Assembly: GCA_965237995.1 (NCBI GenBank)
Contig: CBDEGO010000006.1
Span: forward strand, 496,001-560,000
DNA from: JAAELZ01 sp965237995
Lineage (GTDB): Bacteria; Pseudomonadota; Gammaproteobacteria; Arenicellales; Poriferihabitantaceae
DNA: 64,000 nucleotides
Direction: 5' to 3'
In this document: positions 52,241 through 60,227 of the stretch, in pieces
Layout: the number at the start of each line of letters is the position of its first letter
Position numbering within the stretch: position 1 is the stretch's first letter
Notes under the pieces: generated by a model
What the model saw: the letters and a program-made list of their open reading frames with translations, nothing else
What the model was told of the DNA's origin: nothing
Databases searched by the model: none
Position numbers and translations under genes: made by a program

Positions 52241-53089
52241 ATGATGAAAGTGAAAATAAGTTCGTTAGCGATGAGTGCAGCCACTGCGGCATTGGTTTTT
52301 GCCAGTTCTACGGCCTATGCGGCTGAGTGTTCTAATGACACTTGGAATAAAGTGATGAGCAAAGGCAAGATGGTTGTCGGTGTTAAAGCGGATTACAAAC
52401 CATGGGGTTATCGTGATTCAAGCGGTGCCATTGTGGGTATGGAAGTGGATATGGCTCAAGCCGCTGCTGATGCCATGGGTGTTGAGTTAGAAACGATTGC
52501 AGTGCAATCTTCTAATCGTATGCAATTCCTTGAGCAAGGTAAGATCGATATGATGATCGCCACCATGTCTGACCGCCTTGATCGCCGCAAGTTGGTGGGT
52601 ATTGTTCAACCCAATTATTACACGTCAGGCACCAATATCATGTCGCCTAAAGCAGTCGGTATTACATCTTGGGAAGACTTACGCGGTAAGCCAGTATGCG
52701 GCAAGCAAGGCGCTTTTTATAATAAAGTTGTTAACGAGCGTTATGGTGCTGAGGTTGCCGCCTTTACCGGGAATGCAGAGGCAAAACAAGCGTTACGTGA
52801 TAAGAAGTGTTTAGCATGGGTATACGATGATTCTTCTATTATGTCGGATTTATCTTCTGGTAATTATGACGATTTTGAAATGCCGCTAGCGAGTGAAGAT
52901 GATAACCCTTGGGGTTTGGCCGTTCCGCTTGCAGAAAAAGACTGCATATTTGGCAATTTTATGTCAGGTTTAACCTACAACATGCATCAGTCAGGCGCAT
53001 TGGAAGCACTTGAAGCAAAGTGGGGTATTCAGGCTACTCAATATCTTGCCAATCAAAAGGAACGCTTTGCGGATTGGATTCAAGAGTAA
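52241..53089 (+). CDS. periplasmic substrate-binding protein of the second ABC importer
   Basis: A 282-residue type-3 family solute-binding protein. A strong AGAGGAG site precedes ATGATG, and the signal peptide ends near STAYA. Then come MVVGVKADYKPWGYRDSSG, IVGMEVDMAQAAADAMGVEL and LEQGKIDMMIATMSDRLDRR, the binding cleft segments of this family. A cysteine at mature residue 3, with others at about 150 and 190, may form disulfides. It opens a run of binding protein, two permeases and an ATPase, all on the plus strand, though a hairpin follows it before the first permease gene. Confidence 0.92.
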   Translation: MMKVKISSLAMSAATAALVFASSTAYAAECSNDTWNKVMSKGKMVVGVKADYKPWGYRDSSGAIVGMEVDMAQAAADAMGVELETIAVQSSNRMQFLEQGKIDMMIATMSDRLDRRKLVGIVQPNYYTSGTNIMSPKAVGITSWEDLRGKPVCGKQGAFYNKVVNERYGAEVAAFTGNAEAKQALRDKKCLAWVYDDSSIMSDLSSGNYDDFEMPLASEDDNPWGLAVPLAEKDCIFGNFMSGLTYNMHQSGALEALEAKWGIQATQYLANQKERFADWIQE

Positions 53090-53141
53090 ATTTGTCAACA
53101 GGGTGGAGAGCTCTTCGAGTTTGCAAACCCTGCAATGATGC

Positions 53142-53172
53142 AAAGGTGCCGCTAAATTCGGCACCTTTTGTC
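53142..53172 (+). terminator. terminator-like hairpin between binding-protein and permease genes
   Basis: A 10-bp perfect stem aaaggtgccg (53142-53151) / cggcaccttt (53159-53168) with a seven-base loop is followed by TGTCTT, a short T-rich tail. It may partly terminate or stabilise the transcript so that binding protein is made in excess over the permeases, a familiar pattern in binding-protein operons. Confidence 0.65.
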
Positions 53173-53207
53173 TTGCCAGCACGCTTTATAAATACGCACC
53201 TAATAAG

Positions 53208-53960
53208 TTGAACGCTTTTCAACAATATTTTTATGATTTAGCGCAAACTTATCCTAAATGGAATTTCATATTTTTCTACGACCCCTCTCAAACAGAAAGG
53301 GTGTTGTCGGGGTTATGGATGACGGTCAAGCTATCGGTAGTTTGCGTTATTTTAAGCGTAATTATCGGATTGGCAGGAGCATGGTTGCAAGGTTCGCCCT
53401 CTCGGGTAGTACGCAACTTTGTGCAAGGGTATATTCAGTTTTTCCGCAACACGCCGCCACTTATTCAACTGCTGTTTTTCTATTTTGCGTTAGGTCAATT
53501 TACTCCGACTTATTCGCCGGATGGTTGGCTCGAAGTGCCCATTATTTCGAACGTCGGCTGGGCGATTATTTCACTTTCTTTTTTTGCAGGCGCTTTTAAC
53601 GTTGAAATTTTTCGTGCAGGAATAGAAGCGGTGCCCGACTCAACGCAAGAGGCAGCTGAAGCGTTGGGAATGAATCGCTTGCAGAATTTCATTTATGTTG
53701 TTTTACCGCTTGCCTTTAGAGTCAGTTTGCCCGCACTCAACAATAACTTGGTCAATTTGGTCAAGACCACCACTCAAGCATTGGCTATTGCAGTCCCTGA
53801 GCTGTTGTATGAAATGGTGAGTATTTATAACGATTACTCCACCGCACAAAATGCCAGTATGGTGGTGTTATTTTTCACGTACATAATACTGGTAGGGGTG
53901 TTGGTTTTGGGCATGAATATGTGGGAGCGATCCTCCCGTATACCGGGGTACGGAACTTAA
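53208..53960 (+). CDS. amino-acid-type ABC transporter permease 1
   Basis: A 250-residue permease with about five helices (about 34-55, 66-92, 110-140, 175-195, 215-240). It shows the family loop EAAEALGMNRLQNFIYVVLP and the QFFRNTPPLIQLLFFYFALG helix. The start is TTG at 53208 because the next in-frame ATG is at residue 38 within a helix. Its stop touches the ATG of the second permease gene, so they are translated together and likely form the heterodimeric channel. Confidence 0.88.
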   Translation: MNAFQQYFYDLAQTYPKWNFIFFYDPSQTERVLSGLWMTVKLSVVCVILSVIIGLAGAWLQGSPSRVVRNFVQGYIQFFRNTPPLIQLLFFYFALGQFTPTYSPDGWLEVPIISNVGWAIISLSFFAGAFNVEIFRAGIEAVPDSTQEAAEALGMNRLQNFIYVVLPLAFRVSLPALNNNLVNLVKTTTQALAIAVPELLYEMVSIYNDYSTAQNASMVVLFFTYIILVGVLVLGMNMWERSSRIPGYGT

Positions 53961-54872
53961 ATGAAACTGTTCAAACCAATGCCAGGCCTCAGTCAGAACG
54001 GAGCAATCGGTTCAACTGATCTCCCTGTTTTAAAGCCCTTCCAGCGCCATCGCCAACCGCATAGACCGGACAGTATATTGTTCAGCGAATGGTTAGGTAG
54101 CATGCCATTATGGGTGTTCCCTTTACTGGCGGCGTGTTTCTTTATATGGCCAGCGGTGACTATGGCACAAAGCCACTACACCATGACCAACGCCTTTGAG
54201 GCTTTGTGGAGATGGCTGCCATTTTTGATTACTAAAGGGTTTGCTCTAAACGTACTGATCAGTTTCTTTACGATGGTATTTGGTACCGTTTTCGGTATCT
54301 TGTTGGGTTTGGGGCAAATTTCACCGGTAAAATCGATTGCACGCAGTTGTTGGTTTATCACTCAGTTATTTAGAAACTCTCCGTGGCTGGTGCTGCTGTT
54401 TATCGTCATGTTGGCATTTCCATTTGAAGTCACTATCGGTTCAGTCACTATTCCAATTCCTGATTGGATGAAAGCAGTATTTGGCCTTGCCCTGCCTATT
54501 ATGGCGAATATCTCGGAAATTGTGCGGGGTGGAATTCAGTCCGTACCAACGGGCCAATGGGAGGCCGCTGAATCGTTAGCATACACGCGCAAGCAAACTC
54601 TTTGGTTGGCCATTCTTCCGCAGTGTTTTAAAAGAATGATTCCACCGTGGATGAATTGGTACGCTATTTTGACAATGGCAACGCCGCTGGTTTCTTTGCT
54701 AGGTGTGGAGGAGTTAGTGACGCTCTCAAGACAAGCAATGGAATCAGAAGATAATCACCCAGAGCTGTTGATACCATTCTTTGGTTTCGCCTTGTTTATC
54801 TTTTTTGTCTATTGCTACCCGATTGCCAAATTCACTTTGTCCCTTGAAAAGCGCTTTGCGATTAAGGGCTAA
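53961..54872 (+). CDS. amino-acid-type ABC transporter permease 2
   Basis: A 303-residue permease with an N-terminal cytoplasmic extension of about 50 residues, then six or so helices. Family features are FALNVLISFFTMVFGTVFGI, TQLFRNSPWLVLLFIVMLAF and EAAESLAYTRKQTLWLAILP. It starts directly after the stop of the first permease gene with no spacing, so the two are coupled. The ATPase gene follows 40 bp later. Confidence 0.9.
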   Translation: MKLFKPMPGLSQNGAIGSTDLPVLKPFQRHRQPHRPDSILFSEWLGSMPLWVFPLLAACFFIWPAVTMAQSHYTMTNAFEALWRWLPFLITKGFALNVLISFFTMVFGTVFGILLGLGQISPVKSIARSCWFITQLFRNSPWLVLLFIVMLAFPFEVTIGSVTIPIPDWMKAVFGLALPIMANISEIVRGGIQSVPTGQWEAAESLAYTRKQTLWLAILPQCFKRMIPPWMNWYAILTMATPLVSLLGVEELVTLSRQAMESEDNHPELLIPFFGFALFIFFVYCYPIAKFTLSLEKRFAIKG

Positions 54873-54912
54873 TGGATCCATTAAATAGATAATCTAAACT
54901 AGATCACGAGCG

Positions 54913-55668
54913 ATGAATAGCCAAACTTGGACAGACGACCAACCTATTGTTGCAATACAAGATGTGCATAAATCTTTTGGTGCGCTAAAGGTGTTAAAAG
55001 GCATTTCTCTAAACGTCAAAAAAGGCGAAGTAATTTGCATCATTGGTCCTTCGGGGTCAGGAAAATCAACGTTGATTCGCTGCATTAATGCACTAAACAC
55101 CATTGATAGTGGCTCAATAAAGGTGGAGGGCATTGAGGTACATGACCCAGACTTAAACAAGCTTGAACTGCGCAAGCGAGTCGGAATGGTTTTTCAGCAG
55201 TACAATTTATTTCCACATAAAACAGCTTTAGAAAATGTCATGATGGCGCCGCTAAAGGTGCTCAAGCAGCCGAAGGAAGAAGTAGAGCAAAAAGCGCGTG
55301 TACTAATGAAACGGGTTAATTTAGAAGGCAAGGAAGATGGCTACCCTGGAGAACTGTCTGGCGGTCAACAACAACGCGTGGCGATTGCCAGATCGCTCGC
55401 CATGAACCCAGAAGTGATGCTGTTTGATGAAGTGACGGCCGCGCTTGATCCAGAAACGGTAAAAGAGGTGTTGCTTGCGATAAAAGACTTGGCGCAAGCT
55501 GGCATGACCTGCATTTTGGTCACCCATGAAATGGGTTTTGCAAGAGAGGTTGCCGATCACATCTACTTTACAGATAGAGGGGTCATTGTTGAACATGGCC
55601 CACCCGCTACGTTTTTTACCGAAGCAAGTGACCCTCGGACCAAAGAGTTTTTGAGTCAGATTTTATAA
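54913..55668 (+). CDS. amino-acid-type ABC transporter ATP-binding protein
   Basis: A 251-residue ABC ATPase: Walker A IIGPSGSGKSTLIRC, Q-loop VFQQYNLFPHKTA, signature LSGGQQQRVAIARSLAM, Walker B VMLFDEVTAALDPE (Val instead of the usual Pro after DE), and the switch His in VTHEMGFA. It is of the GlnQ type and should power the two permeases upstream. The dimethylglycine-dehydrogenase-like gene follows after 89 bp. Confidence 0.92.
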   Translation: MNSQTWTDDQPIVAIQDVHKSFGALKVLKGISLNVKKGEVICIIGPSGSGKSTLIRCINALNTIDSGSIKVEGIEVHDPDLNKLELRKRVGMVFQQYNLFPHKTALENVMMAPLKVLKQPKEEVEQKARVLMKRVNLEGKEDGYPGELSGGQQQRVAIARSLAMNPEVMLFDEVTAALDPETVKEVLLAIKDLAQAGMTCILVTHEMGFAREVADHIYFTDRGVIVEHGPPATFFTEASDPRTKEFLSQIL

Positions 55669-55757
55669 ACGTCATTTTTAGCTTGGTGTTCGATAGATGG
55701 TGATGTTGAAACCTAAAGGTGCTTTGGGCTTGTTAAGTTGACCAGCTGATTTAGCAC

Positions 55758-58169
55758 ATGAAAGCACAAAGTCCACTGCCAAGCCATGCTTCCGTTATCG
55801 TCATCGGTGGTGGCGTGATGGGATGTTCAACGCTTTACCATCTGGCCAAACTAGGGGTAACAGACGCCATTTTGTTGGAAAGAAATCAACTCACTTCTGG
55901 TACAACTTGGCATTCTGCCGCTCAAGTGCGCGCATTGCGATCGACGCGAAACTTAACCGATTTAATTAAGTACTCTATTTCTTTGTACCGTTCTTTAGAG
56001 AGAGAAACGGGTCAGAAAACAGGTTGGATAAATAAAGGCTCGTTATCTATCGCCACCAACCCAGACCGCCTAACGCATATCAAGAGACAAGAGTCGTTGG
56101 CGCATTTGTTTGGTGTTGAGGCGCAATCGGTATCAGCGGCGCAAGCACAAGAAAGATGGCCGCTGATGAATGCTGATGACGTGCTCGGTGCGGTCTGGTC
56201 ACCAGACGATGGTCGCGTTAGCCCGTCTGACTTATGTGCCGCATTGGTTAAAGGCGCTAAAAACGCTGGAGCGAACACTTTCGAGAATACCGGGGTCAAA
56301 GGCGTCGTCACGCAAGGCAACAAGGTGGTCGGGGTTGAAACAGAAGGTGGGCAAATCCGCTGCGAGGCGATCGCATTATGTACTGGGCTTTGGAGTAAAC
56401 ACAATGCCGCTCTGGCTGGAGTACAAATCCCGGTTTGGCCCTGCGAGCATTTTTATCTTCTAACCAAGCCTGTTGATGGAATAGTAGGTAATATGCCTAC
56501 CTTGTCTGATCATGATGGGCACTTGTATATTCGTGATGATTCAGGCGGCTTGCTCATCGGCTGCTTTGAGCCGATGGGTAAGTCTATTTCTCCAGAGCGA
56601 ATCGGTGAAGACTTTGCATTTCAGTTGTTGCCTGAAGACTGGAATCACTTTGAACCAATGATGATGAATGCCTTGCATCGCTTGCCCAGTTTAGCTACAG
56701 CAGAGGTGAAAATGTTGTTAAATGGGCCCGAAAGCTTTACACCCGACGGGTCATTCTTACTTGGCGAAAGCGCAGAGACCAAAGGGTTGTTTTTAGGTTG
56801 TGGCATGAACTCCGTCGGTGTTGCTACTGGCGGCGGGGCGGGAATGGCCTTAGCACATTGTATTACAGAAGGTCATACTCCGACAGATTTGCATGAAGCA
56901 GACCCAAAGCGCTTCCCTGACTGCTTTAACTCGGTCGCAGCATTGTCAGCGCGTGTGCCAGAAGTACTGGGTAAACACTATGCTATCAGCTACCCAGGGT
57001 ACCAATGGCAGACGTCTCGCGGTTTGTGCCAGACACCGTTGCATAGGCAATGGGTGGCTGAACAAGCGCATTTTGGCCAATTTTTTGGGTGGGAAAGGCC
57101 GTTGTTCTTTAAGTGTAAAAAAGCGCCAGAATTAACTTTTGGTAAGCCAGACTGGTTTGATCAAGTCGGTCAGGAGGTCAATCAGGCGCATAATGCGGCT
57201 GCAGTTTTTGATCAATCCTCTTTCGGAAAGATTCGCGTTGAAGGCGCAGATGCTGAATCGTTTTTAAATCGCCTTTGTGCGAACAATATGTGTAAACCCG
57301 TTGGCCGGGCAATGTATACCGCAATGCTTAACGAGCGCGGCGGATTTGAAAGTGACTTAACGGCATTACGGCTTGCTGATGACTGTTACCGACTGTATGT
57401 CGGCACAGCCGCTCTAAAGCGTGATATAACATGGCTAAAGCGACACATACACCCTAAAGAACGGGTAACGATAAAGGGTGAAACGCAGGATTTTTCTGTC
57501 CTCGGTTTAATGGGGCCAGACACGGCGCACCTGATTAAACAGCTAGGTGCGCCAGAGCTTAATGATCTCAAATACTTCCACCATATAAAGGCTGAGATAG
57601 CAGGTGAGGTGGTCACTGCGACGCGACTGTCTTATGTCGGCGAGTCGGGTTGGGAAATTACCTGCCGGGCTAACAGTGCGCCCGTCATTTATAAAGCAAT
57701 GGTAGCCGCTGGTATCAAGCCAGCGGGTTTATTTGCACAGAGCGCCATGCGCATTGAAAAACAGTTTTTAAGTTATGGCCCTGATCTAGATGCCGATATT
57801 AATCCACTGCAAGCAGACCTTGGTTTTGCTATTGATTGGCAATCTGAGTTTGTTGGTAAAGCTGCCTTGTTAACATTACGTGATCAGCCGCTTAAATCCA
57901 AAATGGTTTCGATTATTTTGGAAGATGCCGATGCGGTTCCCTTAGGAAACGAGCCAGTTTACTTAGATGGAAAAATCATTGGGAAAACAACATCAGCGTC
58001 CTTCGGTTATCGCGTTATGCGACCAGTTGCGCTGGCGTACCTCACTATTACGGATGGCAGTCTCGATGGTCAAGCTGTGCAAATTGATATTGCACGAGAA
58101 AACTACACTGGAATAGTGTCCTACAAACCCGCGTTTGATCCTAGAGGTCAGCGTATGAAGATAGGTTAA
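55758..58169 (+). CDS. second dimethylglycine/sarcosine-dehydrogenase-like flavoprotein
   Basis: An 803-residue paralogue of the flavoprotein at 6.8-9.3 kb, with FAD motif VIVIGGGVMGCSTLYHLA (13-30), SGTTWHSAAQVR whose His52 fits covalent FAD attachment, DAO catalytic domain to about 380, then a GcvT-like folate domain (about 430-800; FMKPVGR-like segments and AMRIEKQFLSYGPDLDADIN). The amine is not identifiable. It begins a unit with the HutF-type gene 10 bp downstream and lies after the second ABC importer, suggesting that the importer delivers its substrate or a precursor. Confidence 0.87.
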   Translation: MKAQSPLPSHASVIVIGGGVMGCSTLYHLAKLGVTDAILLERNQLTSGTTWHSAAQVRALRSTRNLTDLIKYSISLYRSLERETGQKTGWINKGSLSIATNPDRLTHIKRQESLAHLFGVEAQSVSAAQAQERWPLMNADDVLGAVWSPDDGRVSPSDLCAALVKGAKNAGANTFENTGVKGVVTQGNKVVGVETEGGQIRCEAIALCTGLWSKHNAALAGVQIPVWPCEHFYLLTKPVDGIVGNMPTLSDHDGHLYIRDDSGGLLIGCFEPMGKSISPERIGEDFAFQLLPEDWNHFEPMMMNALHRLPSLATAEVKMLLNGPESFTPDGSFLLGESAETKGLFLGCGMNSVGVATGGGAGMALAHCITEGHTPTDLHEADPKRFPDCFNSVAALSARVPEVLGKHYAISYPGYQWQTSRGLCQTPLHRQWVAEQAHFGQFFGWERPLFFKCKKAPELTFGKPDWFDQVGQEVNQAHNAAAVFDQSSFGKIRVEGADAESFLNRLCANNMCKPVGRAMYTAMLNERGGFESDLTALRLADDCYRLYVGTAALKRDITWLKRHIHPKERVTIKGETQDFSVLGLMGPDTAHLIKQLGAPELNDLKYFHHIKAEIAGEVVTATRLSYVGESGWEITCRANSAPVIYKAMVAAGIKPAGLFAQSAMRIEKQFLSYGPDLDADINPLQADLGFAIDWQSEFVGKAALLTLRDQPLKSKMVSIILEDADAVPLGNEPVYLDGKIIGKTTSASFGYRVMRPVALAYLTITDGSLDGQAVQIDIARENYTGIVSYKPAFDPRGQRMKIG

Positions 58170-58179
58170 TGGGCTGACG

Positions 58180-59535
58180 ATGAACAGCGTTTTTGTTAAA
58201 ACTGCATTGCTGTCTAAGGGCTGGGCTGACAATGTCCGTATCGATATTGATGATACTGGCGATATAGCGAATATAACAACGGGTGTATCAACGGCAAACT
58301 CTGGTTGTGCGATTCCTAGTATCGCAAATTGCCACTCACACGCGCATCAACGCGCGATGGCTGGGCTAGCAGAGTGTTCGCAGCAAGGAGAGGATAACTT
58401 TTGGACATGGCGATCTGTTATGTACGCATTTCTTGACCGAATCGGCCCTGATGAGTTGTATGCGATTGCTTCTCAGCTTTACATCGAAATGTTGAAAGCA
58501 GGCTATACCCAAGTGGCTGAGTTTCAATACTTGCACCATCAGCAGGATGGAACCCCATACGCAAATATTGCAGAGATGTCTTTACAAACGCTCGCTGCCG
58601 CAAATGAGACTGGATTGGGTATAACCAACTTGCCGGTGCATTACCAATTTGGTGGTTTCGGTGGCCAAGCGATCTCTAACCAGCAAAGACGATTCGCAAC
58701 GAACCCGGCGCAATATCTTGAGATTCTGGAATGCTTAGCGAAAGAGCGCAATGGTGATAATGTGAACATAGGCGTTGCTGCACACTCATTACGTTCGGTA
58801 ACTAAAGAGTCATTTTCTGAAGTGCTATCTGGCAGTGTTAATCAAACGGACGGGCCTATTCATCTTCATATTGCAGAGCAAACTAAAGAGGTCGAAGATT
58901 GCGTGGTTTGGAGTGGTAGGCGCCCAGTTGAATATCTATACGATCATTTCGAGGTGAATAGTAACTGGTGTCTTATACACGCCACGCATATGACGGACCA
59001 AGAAACGACCTTGCTCGCGCAAAGTGGTGCAGTTGCGGGGTTGTGCCCGACCACGGAAGCTAATTTGGGTGACGGATTTTTCAACGCGACCCAATTCCTC
59101 AATGAAAACGGACGGTTTGCTATCGGCTCGGATAGTCATATTTCTGTCTCTCCAACCGAAGAACTGCGGTGGTTAGAGTATGGACAACGACTGTTGCATC
59201 GGTCGAGAAATCAATTATCTCCTGGTCCTAATTGCAGCACGGGTCGCGCTTTATTTGATCGGGCGGTGACAGGGGGTGCGCAAGCCTGCGGGCATAATGC
59301 AGGCTCAATAGAAATAGGACGGCGAGCAGATTTTGTGGTGCTAGATGACGAACACGCGCTGCTGTGCGATAAGACAAACGATGAATACTTAGATAGTTGG
59401 ATATTTTCAGGCAACGCAAATTTAGTGCGAGATGTGTACGTAGGGGGGCAGTTGGTGATAGAACAAGGTCATCACGTTGATGAAGATAAAGTAGAGAGGT
59501 GCTTTAAAAAAGTAATGAAATCGTTGCGTGAATAG
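58180..59535 (+). CDS. hutF: HutF-type formimidoylglutamate deiminase / amidohydrolase
   Basis: A 451-residue metal-dependent amidohydrolase. The metal-site pattern of the HutF family is present: His52 and His54 (NCHSHAHQRAMAGLAE), His202 (AAHSLRSV), His230 and His267 (HLHIAEQ, IHATHMT), and Asp318 (GSDSHISVSPTEEL). HutF deaminates N-formimino-L-glutamate in histidine breakdown. No hutU, hutI or hutH is in the window, and the gene is locked 10 bp behind a methylamine-type flavoprotein, so the true substrate could be a related formimino or imine compound. Confidence 0.84.
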   Translation: MNSVFVKTALLSKGWADNVRIDIDDTGDIANITTGVSTANSGCAIPSIANCHSHAHQRAMAGLAECSQQGEDNFWTWRSVMYAFLDRIGPDELYAIASQLYIEMLKAGYTQVAEFQYLHHQQDGTPYANIAEMSLQTLAAANETGLGITNLPVHYQFGGFGGQAISNQQRRFATNPAQYLEILECLAKERNGDNVNIGVAAHSLRSVTKESFSEVLSGSVNQTDGPIHLHIAEQTKEVEDCVVWSGRRPVEYLYDHFEVNSNWCLIHATHMTDQETTLLAQSGAVAGLCPTTEANLGDGFFNATQFLNENGRFAIGSDSHISVSPTEELRWLEYGQRLLHRSRNQLSPGPNCSTGRALFDRAVTGGAQACGHNAGSIEIGRRADFVVLDDEHALLCDKTNDEYLDSWIFSGNANLVRDVYVGGQLVIEQGHHVDEDKVERCFKKVMKSLRE

Positions 59536-59611
59536 AAAATAGGGTTACCGATCTCGAACATTCATCGGGTTTAGAAGTACAATAACGTGTGTCCCACATT
59601 TTTAAATCCGC

Positions 59612-60172
59612 ATGCAACTATTTTCTACAGGAATTTCACCTTACGCACGTCATTGCAGGATAGCGCTAATGGAAAGTGGCCTTGATTGGCAGCTTGAAGA
59701 GGCTACTGTTGCCGATGCAACCATCGCGTCTCCTTGCCAGCGTATCCCCTACTTAAAACATGGTTCGGTGTTTTTAACTGACTCATCTTCTATTGTTCGG
59801 TACGTGCGCGAACAATCCGGCAAGCCGTTTTGTGCGGATGTGTTCGACTACGACTTGTATTGCATGGCCAATACTGTGTTGGATTCTGCAATGGGTTTGA
59901 TGGTGTTTGAAAACCAAGGCTTAACCGCAGACCAGAGCGAGTATTTAACGCGGGAAACTAATCGGGTGCATTCTGGCTTAGCGGCTCTCAATGACCACGT
60001 TCAATTGCAAGACACACTAACAGATGGTTTGTTGCGTGTTGGTTGCTTATTAGAGTGGGGTTTATATCGGCAGCGCTTTACACTTGAAGCAACCCCTAAA
60101 CTGGAGGCGTTTTTAAACAAAGCAAAACACACAGCAGAATTTGCGCAAACCTCTCCATTTACAGCTCAATGA
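59612..60172 (+). CDS. small glutathione S-transferase-like protein
   Basis: A 186-residue GST-related protein. The N-terminal half has LFSTGISPYARHCRIALMES (Ser in the CxxC/SxxC-like position), then RIPYLKHGSVFLTDSSSIV, which supplies the cis-Pro and the Asp-Ser-Ser glutathione segment. The C-terminal domain is short and lacks some family helices. It is shorter than ordinary GSTs (about 200-220 residues). It lies 76 bp after the HutF-type gene. A true GSH-dependent enzyme or a degenerate member are both possible. Confidence 0.68.
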   Translation: MQLFSTGISPYARHCRIALMESGLDWQLEEATVADATIASPCQRIPYLKHGSVFLTDSSSIVRYVREQSGKPFCADVFDYDLYCMANTVLDSAMGLMVFENQGLTADQSEYLTRETNRVHSGLAALNDHVQLQDTLTDGLLRVGCLLEWGLYRQRFTLEATPKLEAFLNKAKHTAEFAQTSPFTAQ

Positions 60173-60227
60173 TGAGTCTCTGATTGCACGTCGTTTAACC
60201 CTTGTGTTAATGGTTTTGCGTTAAACT

